A stretch of DNA of 10,000 bases from Eimeria necatrix (lineage: Eukaryota > Apicomplexa > Conoidasida > Eucoccidiorida > Eimeriidae): the NCBI RefSeq assembly GCF_000499385.1, contig NW_013653270.1, forward strand, positions 30,001-40,000, in the 5' to 3' direction. Position numbers and translations under genes: made by a program. The notes under the pieces are model-generated. The model did not search any database and was not told where the DNA came from. It saw only the letters and a list, made by a program, of their open reading frames with translations. Position 1 is the stretch's first letter; the number at the start of each line of letters is the position of its first letter. This document shows positions 1-6,839 of the stretch, piece after piece.

Positions 1-50
1 AAATTCGGCGTCTTTAGCTGCGAAAAAGTCGCAAAACTGTTCGATTTCAG

Positions 51-147
51 GTGTACGCGAGTCCGCGGCTTTCTGCGGTGTCTCGGGACCCCGCCGGCGA
101 CCTGCGCATACACCTCAGCACCGGCGAACACCTCGTCCTCGATTCAG
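51..147 (+). CDS. Putative internal exon of an unidentified gene
   Basis: An acceptor-like TTTCAG ends at 50 and is followed by an open, GC-rich stretch of about 32 codons beginning Val-Tyr-Ala-Ser-Pro-Arg. There is no ATG, so it would be an internal exon. The reading frame turns to poly-Phe/Leu after 147, where composition switches abruptly to pyrimidine-rich DNA. The likely end is CAG|GCAAAA, a non-canonical GC donor leaving phase 1. The spacing of hydrophobic residues and the Gly-Asp-Leu-Arg-Ile-His-Leu-Ser-Thr-Gly-Glu block recall the strand-turn-strand before the Asp-x-Val-Leu motif of pyridine-nucleotide disulfide reductases. That resemblance is weak and the flavoenzyme motifs themselves are absent. 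The next phase-compatible exon starts at 1000. Family unassigned. Confidence 0.35.
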
Positions 148-149
148 GC

Positions 150-880
150 AAAACTTTTTTCATTTCTTTTTTTCTTTTCTTTTTTTCTCTTCCATTTCGG
201 GGCCTTTTCCGCTCCTTTCGCCGCCCTTTTCCAGCTTTTTTTCTCCTCTTTTCAGTCCCCTCGGTCTCCTTTTTGTCTCCGCTTTTTTTCGCCGTTTTTT
301 TTCGCCTTTTCGCCACTTTTTGGCTCTTTTTTCCTTCTGTGTCTCCTTTTATTTCTTTTTTATTTTTATTTCTTTTTATTTCTTTTTTATTTCTTTTTAT
401 TTCTTTTTATTTCTTTTTTATTTTTATTTCTTTTTATTTCTTTTTATTTCTTTTTATTTCTTTGTGTTTCTTTTTCTTTTTGTTTCTTTTTTATTTCTTT
501 TTATTTCTTTTTTATTTCTTTTTTATTTCTTTTTTATTTCTTCTTTAGTTCCTTTTTATTTCCTTTTTATTTCTTTTTTATTTTTTTTTTGTTTCTTCTT
601 TATTTCCTTTTTATTTCCTTTTTATTTCTTTTTATTTCTTTTTATTTCTTTTTATTTCTTTTTATTTCTTTTTATTTCTTTTTTATTTCTTTTTATTTCT
701 TTTTTGTTTCCTTTTTACTTCTTTTTTATTTCTTTTTTGTTTCTTTTTAATATCTTTTTTGTCTTTTTTTGGTTTTCTTTTTACCTCTTTTTGGTTTTCT
801 TTTTTGTCATTTTTTTTTCTTTTTTGTTTCTTTTTTGTCGCTTTCTTTATCTCCTTTTGGCTCCTTATAATCCAATTGTT
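150..880 (+). repeat. Pyrimidine-rich low-complexity tract, (TTTTTATTTC)n
   Basis: About 700 bases are almost wholly T and C on the plus strand. From about 345 to 720 they consist of degenerate 10- and 11-base units TTTTTATTTC and TTTTTTATTTC. The open frames here read as Phe/Ile/Leu/Ser-only protein and are by-products of composition. The tract lies between a putative donor (147) and acceptor (999), so it may be an intron with a very extended pyrimidine tract. Confidence 0.85.
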
Positions 881-895
881 ATCTTTATTCCAATT

Positions 896-960
896 AATTT
901 AATTTAATTTAATTTAATTTAATTTAATTTAATTTAATTTAATTTAATTTAATTTAATTA
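896..960 (+). repeat. AATTT pentanucleotide array
   Basis: About thirteen near-perfect tandem copies of AATTT, the last being AATTA. They directly precede a pyrimidine stretch and CTGCAG that make a good splice acceptor at 999. Confidence 0.9.
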
Positions 961-999
961 TCTCTTTGCCCTGTTTTCTGGTGTCTCCTTTTGCTGCAG

Positions 1000-1904
1000 C
1001 AGCAGTAGAGCTTCGCTCGGCTACGGGGCAGCTGCTGCAGCAAGCAGCTTTGCCGCTGCTGCCGCCTCCAGCAGCAAATGGCTCCCTGCTGCAGCAGCAG
1101 CAGCAGCTGCTGCTGCAGCAGCAACAGCCGCAGCAGGAGCAGCACAGTCCTTCAATGCAGCAGCGGAGACTCATGGCTGAAAACGTCCACTACAGGCGGT
1201 TGCAGCAGCAGCAGCTGCTGCAGCAGCAGCTGCTGCAGCAGCAACTGCAGCAACAGCAACTGCAGCAGCAGCAACTGCAGCAGCAGCAACTGCAGCAACA
1301 GCAACTGCAGCAACTGCAGCAACAGCAGCTGCAGCAACAGCAGCTGCAGCAACAGCAGCTGCAGCAACAGCAATTTGAGCCACAGCAACTGCAACAGCAA
1401 TTCCCGCTGCAGCAGCAATTGCCGCAGCAATTTCCGCTGCAGCAGCAGCAGCAGATTCCGCTGCAGCAGCAGCAGCAGTTCCCGCTACATCAGCCACAAT
1501 TCCCACTGCAGCAGCAACAGCAATTTGCCCTGCAGCAACAACAGCAGCAGCGATTCCCTCTGCAACCGCCGCTCCCGTTGCAGCAGCAGCAGCTGCTGCA
1601 GCAATTGTACCTGCGTCAGCTGCAGCAGCAGCAGCAGCTGCAGCAATACTTGCAACAGCAGCAGCTTCAGCGTCAAATGCAGCAGCAACAGCTGCAGCAG
1701 CAACAGCTGCAGCAGCAACAACTGCAGCAGCAACAACTGCAGCAGCAACAACTGCAGCAGCAGCAGCTGCAGCAGCAGCAACTGCAGCAGCAGCAGCTGC
1801 AGCAGCAAGCTGCAGCGCATCAGCGAGTCCTCGCTGCTGCTCCTTCGTCCCCAGCCTCTGGAGAGGCTCTCGCGTTGCTGCCTCCAGGGCCTTCAAATGA
1901 CACT

Positions 1905-1940
<36 letters not shown>

Positions 1941-2117
1941 AAGCAGCAGCCGCAGCAGCAGCAGCAAAAGCAGCAGCAGAGAATGAGGCGCCTGCATGTG
2001 CGGCGAATGAGCAGCAAGCCATCGGCAGCAGCTGCGCAGACTGCTGAAGCTGCTGCCAGCATCCCAGCAGCAGCAGACACAGCAGCAGCAGACACAGCAG
2101 CAGCAGCAGCAGACACG

Positions 2118-2163
<46 letters not shown>

Positions 2164-2631
2164 ACTCTAGCCCTAAAGTTGAATGGGTTGGCCTGCAGAC
2201 TGAAGGGGAGACAGATGGATTTTGCCTCGCCAACAGCGGAGACAGAAGTGCTGCTTCCTGCACCCAGCAGCAGCAGCAGCAGCAGCAGCAGGAGCAGCAG
2301 CAGGAGCAGCAGCAGGAGGATGAGGAGCAGCAGCAGCAGCAGCAGGTTGGGGAGGCAGCAGACGTCGTGTTCAGCAGGTATAATGCAGTGTTAGCTGAAA
2401 CAGCCGAGGCTCCAGAGCTGCTGCTGCAGCAGCAGCAGCAGCAGCAAGCGCTGCAGCTGTCGACCGCAGCAGCAGCAGCAGCACCAGTTTCTGCAGCAGC
2501 AGCAGCGGCGGCAGCAGCAGCAACTGCTGCTGCTGCGGACGCTGCGAGCATCACCAGCAGCAGCGGGGCCTCTCCATACTTCTCTGAGCTCCGCGAGGCC
2601 TCCGCAGCAGCAGCAGCAGCAGCAGCGCCCG

Positions 2632-2665
<34 letters not shown>

Positions 2666-2807
2666 GCCGAAGTCGCTGCTGCTGCTGCAGGAGGAGCAGC
2701 AGCAAACTGCCGCCGAAAGAAAGCTGCTGGCGAGCCAGGCTGTTGGTGGGGTTGCTGTTGTTGCTGACGCTTTGTCTCGAGTTGGACAGGCCATGCGTAA
2801 GCCCTAG
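1000..2807 (+). CDS. Gln/Ala-rich hypothetical protein, large exon (HAAR-type)
   Basis: This frame stays open for over 1.8 kb and is the longest in the window. No ATG lies near its 5' end; the first in-frame ATG is at 1155 (Met-Gln-Gln-Arg-Arg), so either translation starts there or this is an exon beginning after the acceptor at 999. Order of segments: Leu/Gln-rich lead; Leu-Gln4 repeats (about 1200-1375 and 1676-1806); a Phe-Pro-Leu-Gln5-like stretch (about 1371-1590); a Gln run near 1905-1980; Ala runs with Asp-Thr spacers (2040-2163); unique residues from Asn-Ser-Ser-Pro-Lys (2164-2262); a Gln/Glu region; more Ala; and a non-repetitive end, Arg-Lys-Leu-Leu-Ala-Ser-Gln (about 2715-2796). 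CAG and CAA alternate freely, which is silent in this frame but changes Ser to Asn in the next. The frame ends at TAG inside the TTTAGGG array, but C|GTAAGC at 2796/2797 is a good donor that would remove that stop. Function unknown; such homopolymer runs are typical of Eimeria proteins. Confidence 0.55.
1200..1806 (+). repeat. 15-bp in-frame repeat encoding Leu-Gln-Gln-Gln-Gln
   Basis: Units of the form CTGCAGCARCARCAR recur in two clusters (about 1200-1375 and 1676-1806), separated by diverged Phe-Pro-Leu-Gln5 type units. The G/A differences fall on third positions of Gln codons. The reverse strand would also be silent (CTG/TTG, Leu), but its open frames are interrupted. Confidence 0.8.
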
Positions 2808-2872
2808 GGTTTAGGGTTTAGGGTTTAGGGTTTAGGGTTTAGGGTTTAGGGTTTAGGGTTTAGGGTTTAGGG
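2805..2872 (+). repeat. Interstitial telomere-like array, (TTTAGGG)9
   Basis: Nine complete perfect TTTAGGG units follow a partial one. The left edge reads CCCTAGGG, a small inverted junction. The block sits 8 bases after the putative splice donor at 2797, so it is probably intronic. Confidence 0.95.
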
Positions 2873-2900
2873 TACCACTGCGAGAATAGTGACTGCGAAG

Positions 2901-3028
2901 GCCTCCAGGTGGCGCTTCACGAGGGGCAGTTTGGAAGACAGCGCTTCGGGCTTAGCTGCGCGCTGAGACCGCCGTTTTCCCCGTGTCCCTGCTGCCTCTG
3001 CTGCCGCCTCCGCCGCCGCCGCCGCCGC

Positions 3029-3094
<66 letters not shown>

Positions 3095-3376
3095 AGTTGG
3101 GGCCCGCTGGCGATGGCGAACACGATGGACGCAGCAGGAACTTTGTTTAGTTCTCCCTTGCCTTCGAGTGTATCTGCACCTTTGCATGTAAATGTTGTAA
3201 ACCCTTTTGCTGCTGTAAACCCTCTTGCTGCAGTAAACCCTTTTGCTGCTCTAAACCCTCTTGCTGCTCTAAACCCTCTTGCTGCTCTAAACCCTTTTGC
3301 TGCCAAAGCTGCTGCTCCCCACGCCTACGGCTGCGGCTCCCAAGACCCCAACTGCCTCTTCACTCCCGTCTACTGA
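2901..3376 (+). CDS. Putative 3' exon with poly-Arg/poly-Cys and NP(F/L)AA repeats
   Basis: The frame is open from before 2901 to TGA at 3374-3376. If joined to the previous exon, acceptor GAAG|GCCTCC at 2900/2901 is the only nearby AG that keeps this frame; it has a poor pyrimidine tract. Otherwise ATG at 3113 would start an 87-residue protein. Segments: Leu-Gln-Val-Ala-Leu-His lead; Arg run from CCG repeats; 21 Cys from a (CTG)21 tract; Met-Ala-Asn-Thr-Met region; six hexapeptides (Val/Leu)-Asn-Pro-(Phe/Leu)-Ala-Ala; and an end, Ala-Tyr-Gly-Cys-Gly to Thr-Pro-Val-Tyr-stop. The last 24 codons mostly end in C, the best evidence that this strand and frame are coding. A 21-residue poly-Cys is odd, so the 5' half may be non-coding. 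A competing minus-strand frame (2917-3306) is discussed under rejected items. Function unknown. Confidence 0.45.
3010..3093 (+). repeat. Compound (CCG)7(CTG)21 triplet repeat
   Basis: Seven perfect CCG units pass directly into twenty-one perfect CTG units, ending at CAGTTGG. It is the longest uninterrupted CTG run in the window. Confidence 0.95.
3197..3304 (+). repeat. 18-bp tandem repeat, telomere heptamer fused to CTG-like sequence
   Basis: Six contiguous copies of (G/C)TAAACCCT(T/C)TTGCTGC(T/A/C). Each contains one AAACCCT heptamer and one TTGCTGC segment. The period is a multiple of three, and in the frame ending at 3376 each copy encodes (Val/Leu)-Asn-Pro-(Phe/Leu)-Ala-Ala. Confidence 0.95.
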
Positions 3377-3420
<44 letters not shown>

Positions 3421-3534
3421 AGTGAGCCGCTTCGCTGCGGCCGGCAAGCAGCAGCAAGCGCCCTGCCTCAGCAGCAGCAGCAGCAGCAGCGGCAGCGGCG
3501 CCTTCATCAGGTGGCTGCAGCAGCAGTAGCATCC

Positions 3535-3574
<40 letters not shown>

Positions 3575-3790
3575 AAGTAGCCGCAGCTGCTGCTGCTGCT
3601 GCTGCGACACCGGCAGCTGCAGCAATGGCCTTACTTTTCCTTTACTTCCATGAGCTTGAACCTTTGTGCAGCAGCAGCAGCAGCAGCAGCAGCTGCTGCT
3701 GCTGCTGCAGCAGCAGCAGCTGCTGCTGCTGCTGCAGACAGCAGTGCGCTGCAGCAGCAACAGCTGCTGTTGCTGCTGTTGCAATTTTCT
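3377..3790. repeat. Interleaved CTG and CAG triplet blocks
   Basis: A CTG run (about 3379-3420), CAG runs (about 3469-3490 and 3535-3573), then an alternation CAG8-CTG5-CAG4-CTG5 at 3669-3734, followed by more CAG/CTG pieces. Adjacent opposite-sense blocks are perfect inverted repeats. Open frames on both strands are mostly homopolymers; no convincing gene was identified, though a plus-strand Ala frame (3511-3792) and minus-strand frames exist. Confidence 0.85.
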
Positions 3791-3888
3791 GAGAAACCAC
3801 AAAACCCTAAATTGGGGTTTGCATAGAGACTGTAGAAAGTGAATGTTGTGAACATCTTTCGCCTTCTAAATCCTCATCCTGAAGCCCC

Positions 3889-4073
3889 AAACCCTAAACC
3901 CTAAACCCTAAACCCTAGATGCAGAATCCGAACGCTAAACCCTAAACCCTAAACCCTTGGACCCAGGCACTCTGCATCGTAGGTCCCTCTACCCACCTAC
4001 GCAGCGCCGCAAACCCTAAAACCTAAACACTAAACCCTAAACCCTAAACCCTAGACCCTAAACCCTAAACCCT
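3889..4073 (-). repeat. Telomere-like (AAACCCT) blocks, three clusters
   Basis: Four perfect units at 3889-3916, three at 3937-3957, and nine degenerate units at 4011-4073 (with AAAACCT, AAACACT and AGACCCT variants). 20- and 53-base unique spacers separate them. Confidence 0.95.
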
Positions 4074-4182
4074 AGAAGAGCGGAGAAAGGCAAAGGGTTT
4101 GGCGTGCAGTTATTCCCAAAATGTTTTTGGTTTTTGGGTGCTGCTAAAAAGAATAAAAAAGAAGCAGCAAAATGCAGCTGCC

Positions 4183-4270
4183 AGGGTTTAGGGTTTGGTT
4201 GAGGAGCTGCTGCTGCGTAGGGTTTAGGGTTTAGGGTTTAGGGTTTAGGGTTTAGGGTTTGGGGTTTGGG
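4183..4270 (+). repeat. Telomere-like (TTTAGGG) blocks
   Basis: A short AGGGTTTAGGGTTTGG at 4183-4198 and a longer array at 4218-4270 ending in GGGGTTTGGG variants. A GAGGAGCTGCTGCTG insert separates them; the same insert recurs at about 4381 beside the next array, suggesting a local duplication. Confidence 0.95.
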
Positions 4271-4318
4271 CCGTGGAGCGGGCCTCCAGGCGAGCCGCGG
4301 CGTGCTTCTCGCAGGCGG

Positions 4319-4364
4319 AGGGTTTAGGGTTTAGGGTTTAGGGTTTAGGGTTTAGGGTTTGGGG
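4319..4364 (+). repeat. Telomere-like (TTTAGGG)n array
   Basis: Six units in forward orientation, the last degenerating to TTTGGGG. Unique GC-rich sequence precedes it and GAGGAGCTGCTGCTG follows shortly after. Confidence 0.95.
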
Positions 4365-4654
4365 CGCAGCAGCTGTTGACGAGGAGCTGCTGCTGAATGA
4401 GGAGGGTTTGTGGTTTGGGTCTAAACCCTAATTGTTTTTGTCTTTTCAAAACCACCGAAAGACAAGAACTTTTGCTGGGAGTGGACTGCAGCAATTGGAC
4501 AAATTTGCTTCTTTCTGCTGCTCTTGCTTCAGCAGCAACAGCAGCAGCAACGCTGGCGGTTTTTGCTGCTTGTGCTGCAGCAGCAGCAGCAAACCGCGCG
4601 CGGCGCGCAGCAGCGGCGTGCGCAGCAGCAGCTAGCCACGCCCGCAGGTCCAGT

Positions 4655-4686
<32 letters not shown>

Positions 4687-4830
4687 CTGGCTAGCTAGGG
4701 CTTTGTTCTTTATGCTGCGGCAGCTAGCCAAGCTGCAGCAGCTGCAGCACTTGCAGCTGCAGTAGCGGTGGCAGCAGCAGCGGCAGCTGCTGCTGTCCCG
4801 CACCACGCACACCACGCCCCCGCTGCTCAT
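4345..4830 (-). CDS. Ambiguous coding island: Cys/Ala-rich hypothetical protein
   Basis: A 161-codon minus-strand frame runs from ATG at 4830, just inside the telomere-like block at 4834, to a TAA supplied by the telomere-like block at 4345. It reads Met-Ser-Ser-Gly-Gly-Val-Val, a Ser/Cys-rich stretch, an Ala run, and a Lys/Gln-containing tail. The first thirty codons nearly all end in G or C. The plus strand holds a rival ATG frame at 4397-4765 (122 codons): a hydrophobic Leu/Ala segment, an Ala run and a Leu/Gln amphipathic end. Neither has recognisable motifs, and at most one is real. The island is bounded by telomere-like arrays at both ends. Confidence 0.25.
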
Positions 4831-4833
4831 TGC

Positions 4834-4888
4834 AAACCCTAGGGTTTAGGGTTTAGGGTTTAGGGTTTAGGGTTTAGGGTTTAGGGTT
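4834..4888 (+). repeat. Telomere-like array with head-to-head junction
   Basis: One AAACCCT unit is followed directly by AGGGTTT and then forward TTTAGGG units, giving the 14-bp palindrome AAACCCTAGGGTTT at 4834-4847. Confidence 0.95.
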
Positions 4889-5082
4889 CCGCCGCGCCCA
4901 CGCCCCGCGCTCCTTAAAAACTGCGAAAGAAGACTTAAAAAATAAAAACGAAATTTATTTCTTTTTATTTCTTTTTATTTTTTTATTTTTTTATTTTTTT
5001 ATTTTTATTTTTTTATTTTGTTTTTCCACAAGACAGACTGAGAAAGCCAAGCCCCGATGCTCGCAGCCACCGCCGCGCACCC
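4889..5082. other. Non-coding spacer with T-rich tract
   Basis: A short GC-rich stretch, then a plus-strand T-rich tract at 4953-5026 built of TTTTTATTTC and TTTTTTA units like those at 345-720. No open frame of note. Confidence 0.7.
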
Positions 5083-5145
5083 AAACCCTAAACCCTAAAC
5101 CCTAAACCCTAAACCCTAAACCCTAAACCCTAAACCCTAAGCCCT
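5083..5145 (-). repeat. Telomere-like (AAACCCT)8 plus one variant
   Basis: Eight perfect AAACCCT units, then AAGCCCT. Confidence 0.95.
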
Positions 5146-5223
5146 GGGTCATTCATAATAAAAAACAGGCGTTTTATTCGATTCAGGAAGCTTTGAGAGG
5201 CAGCGTATGCTGAGCTGCTGCAA

Positions 5224-5258
5224 AAACCCTAAACCCTAAACCCTAAACCCTAAACCCT
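5224..5258 (-). repeat. Telomere-like (AAACCCT)5
   Basis: Five perfect AAACCCT units followed by the diverged GAACCGT. Confidence 0.95.
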
Positions 5259-5305
5259 GAACCGTTGGACAAAAAAGGAATGCTTTAGTTTCATCTTTAA
5301 ATGGC

Positions 5306-5343
5306 TTTAGGATTTAGGGTTTAGGGTTTAGGGTTTAGGGTTT
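5306..5343 (+). repeat. Telomere-like (TTTAGGG)4
   Basis: TTTAGGA, then four TTTAGGG units and a partial TTTA, running into AT-rich DNA. Confidence 0.95.
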
Positions 5344-5441
5344 AATTTATATTTCAAAAATAAAAATAAATTCTTTGCGAACGTAGACTTACGCAGCTTC
5401 GTTGGAGAGAGGGCAGCAGCCTCAGGGTCACCGAAGAGAGG

Positions 5442-5483
5442 TTTAGGGTTTAGGGTTTAGGGTTTAGGGTTTAGGGTTTAGGG
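5442..5483 (+). repeat. Telomere-like (TTTAGGG)6
   Basis: Six perfect TTTAGGG units between unique flanks. Confidence 0.95.
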
Positions 5484-5568
5484 TTCACAGCGAGTTGTTT
5501 GAGGGTTTAAATGCATTTATAAGCTTTTTCAAAGAGAAATTTCATGAACTTTTGGACCTGAACCGGCG

Positions 5569-5617
5569 AAAACCTAAACCCTAAACCCTAAACCCTAAAC
5601 CCTAAACCCTAAACCCT
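5569..5617 (-). repeat. Telomere-like (AAACCCT)6
   Basis: One AAAACCT variant followed by six perfect AAACCCT units. Confidence 0.95.
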
Positions 5618-5918
5618 GAAGGCCAGTGTTTCTGTGCTCTTCAGTTGAGTTTCCCACAAGGCCTTTGGAAAAATTGCAAAAGGTCCATTTATTTTAAAAT
5701 GCAGAAATTTAAATTCAACTTTTTGAATTGTTTATCTCTAAAGTAAATTATTTTATTTAAAAGAATATTTAAAAAGAATTGAAGTTCTTTTAAGGGTTTT
5801 TGTGAACTTTTCTGCATTTACAAAAGTGCATTTATGCATTTAAATTAAATATATTTATTCTATTATTCATTTGTTCTTTTACAGGGATTTGAGAATTGAT
5901 AAATGGCAAGTTTCAAAA
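5618..5918. other. AT-rich intergenic DNA, nothing recognised
   Basis: About 300 bases of AT-rich sequence with TTTAAA and ATTTAAAT motifs. It has stops in all frames and no RNA gene or clear regulatory site. Confidence 0.6.
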
Positions 5919-5981
5919 TTTAGGGTTTAGGGTTTAGGGTTTAGGGTTTAGGGCTTAGGGTTTAGGGTTTAGGGTTTAGGG
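5919..5981 (+). repeat. Telomere-like (TTTAGGG)9, one variant
   Basis: Nine heptamers; the sixth is CTTAGGG. Confidence 0.95.
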
Positions 5982-6021
5982 TTTTGGGGGTAGGTACGCT
6001 GAAATTAACTCATTGGAGGTT

Positions 6022-6068
6022 AAATTAAATAATTAATTAATTAATTAATTAATTAATTAATTAATTTT
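6022..6068. repeat. AATT tetranucleotide array
   Basis: About ten self-complementary AATT units preceded by TAAATTAAATAA. Confidence 0.9.
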
Positions 6069-6145
6069 TAAATCTTCAAATTTGAAATAAATTATTTTGA
6101 AATTCCGCAAAAAGTCTCAAAATGGTTTTTGCTGGAGTCGGTTTG

Positions 6146-6179
6146 GGTGTACGTACACCTCAGGTGTACATACACCTCA
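6146..6179. repeat. Tandem pair of 17-bp palindromic motifs
   Basis: GGTGTACGTACACCTCA (6146-6162) is followed directly by GGTGTACATACACCTCA (6163-6179), differing at one base. The first contains the perfect 14-bp palindrome GGTGTACGTACACC. The same 14-mer recurs at 8602-8615. A protein-binding site is possible but not shown. Confidence 0.8.
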
Positions 6180-6208
6180 AAGAGTACCCTCGAAAACGGT
6201 GTTTTGTT

Positions 6209-6236
6209 TTTAGGGTTTAGGGTTTAGGGTTTACGG
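6209..6236 (+). repeat. Telomere-like (TTTAGGG)3 plus TTTACGG
   Basis: Three perfect units and one variant, the shortest clear block of the forward set. Confidence 0.95.
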
Positions 6237-6600
6237 TTTTAAATTCATTTATTTAAATATTTATTTTTAAATTAAGAAGGACTTTTTAATTGTTTTGTTT
6301 TAATTTCTTCTCTTTCCATTAAATATTTTTCCTTTCTTTTTTTTCCAAAACCACTTCTCTCGCATTTCTTTTTGCAAATAAATGAATAAAATGTAATTAG
6401 CAATTAATCAATGAATTAATTAATTAATTAATTAATTAATTAATTAATAACTAATTATCAATTAATTAATTAATTAACCAATTAATTAATTAATTAATTA
6501 TTAATTAAATTTTATTTATTTACATCTTTTATTTGTTCATCAGGTGGGTTTTGAATTTGCTGCTGATGTGCTCTGGCCCTCACATTTCATTCAAATCCTT
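6237..6600. other. AT-rich spacer with AATT arrays
   Basis: AT-rich DNA with interrupted AATT/ATTA arrays at about 6412-6510. The array is flanked by AAATAAATGAATAAAAT-like sequence on the left and TTTTATTTATTT on the right, an imperfect inverted pair. No gene seen. Confidence 0.7.
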
Positions 6601-6670
6601 TTTAGGGTTTAGGGTTTAGGGGCTAGGGTTTAGGGTTTAGGGTTTAGGGTTTAGGGTTTAGGGTTTAGGG
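6601..6670 (+). repeat. Telomere-like (TTTAGGG)10, one variant
   Basis: Ten heptamers; the fourth is GCTAGGG. Confidence 0.95.
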
Positions 6671-6762
6671 TACAGATGTTGAGGCAGCAAGTAGAGAAAC
6701 TGCTACGCTTTTTCGCAACTTCTTCTTTGCTGCGGCTTCTGCTAAGGGCATGGGTGAACTTT

Positions 6763-6839
6763 GAACCCTAAACCCTAAACCCTAAACCGTAAACCCTAAA
6801 CCCTAAACCCTAAACCCTAAACCCTAAACCCTAAACCTT
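6763..6839 (-). repeat. Telomere-like (AAACCCT)11 with variants
   Basis: Eleven heptamers. The first (GAACCCT), fourth (AAACCGT) and last (AAACCTT) are variants. Confidence 0.95.

Noticed and set aside
51..147. Firm call as glutathione or thioredoxin reductase
   Set aside because: Only a short pattern resembles the family. No redox Cys pair, FAD or NADPH motif is present, and the phase-compatible next exon does not continue the family pattern.
51..907. Two long Phe/Leu/Ser frames (51-548 and 320-907) resembling membrane proteins
   Set aside because: They are produced by the T-rich decamer repeat; only the first 97 bases have normal protein composition.
1078..2794. Ser/Asn-, Ala-, Leu- and Cys-rich frames overlapping the Gln/Ala frame on both strands
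   Set aside because: CAG repeats keep several frames open. These frames are shorter or interrupted, and the CAG/CAA changes are silent in the Gln frame.
2867..3187. Minus-strand poly-Ala frame
   Set aside because: It is a shadow of the CTG21 tract with no supporting unique sequence or splice signals.
2917..3306. Minus-strand ATG frame with (R/K)GF(R/T)AA repeats, poly-Gln and poly-Arg
   Set aside because: Its non-repeat end lacks the C-ending codon bias seen in the plus-strand tail at 3305-3376, which lies outside this frame. It remains a possible alternative.
3669..3734. CRISPR array or tRNA cluster in the palindromic triplet blocks
   Set aside because: There are no unique equal-length spacers and no cloverleaf. 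The blocks are pure CAG/CTG in a eukaryotic genome.
2805..6839. A chromosome end (true telomere)
   Set aside because: The blocks are short, in both orientations, separated by unique DNA and flanked by coding-like sequence on both sides.
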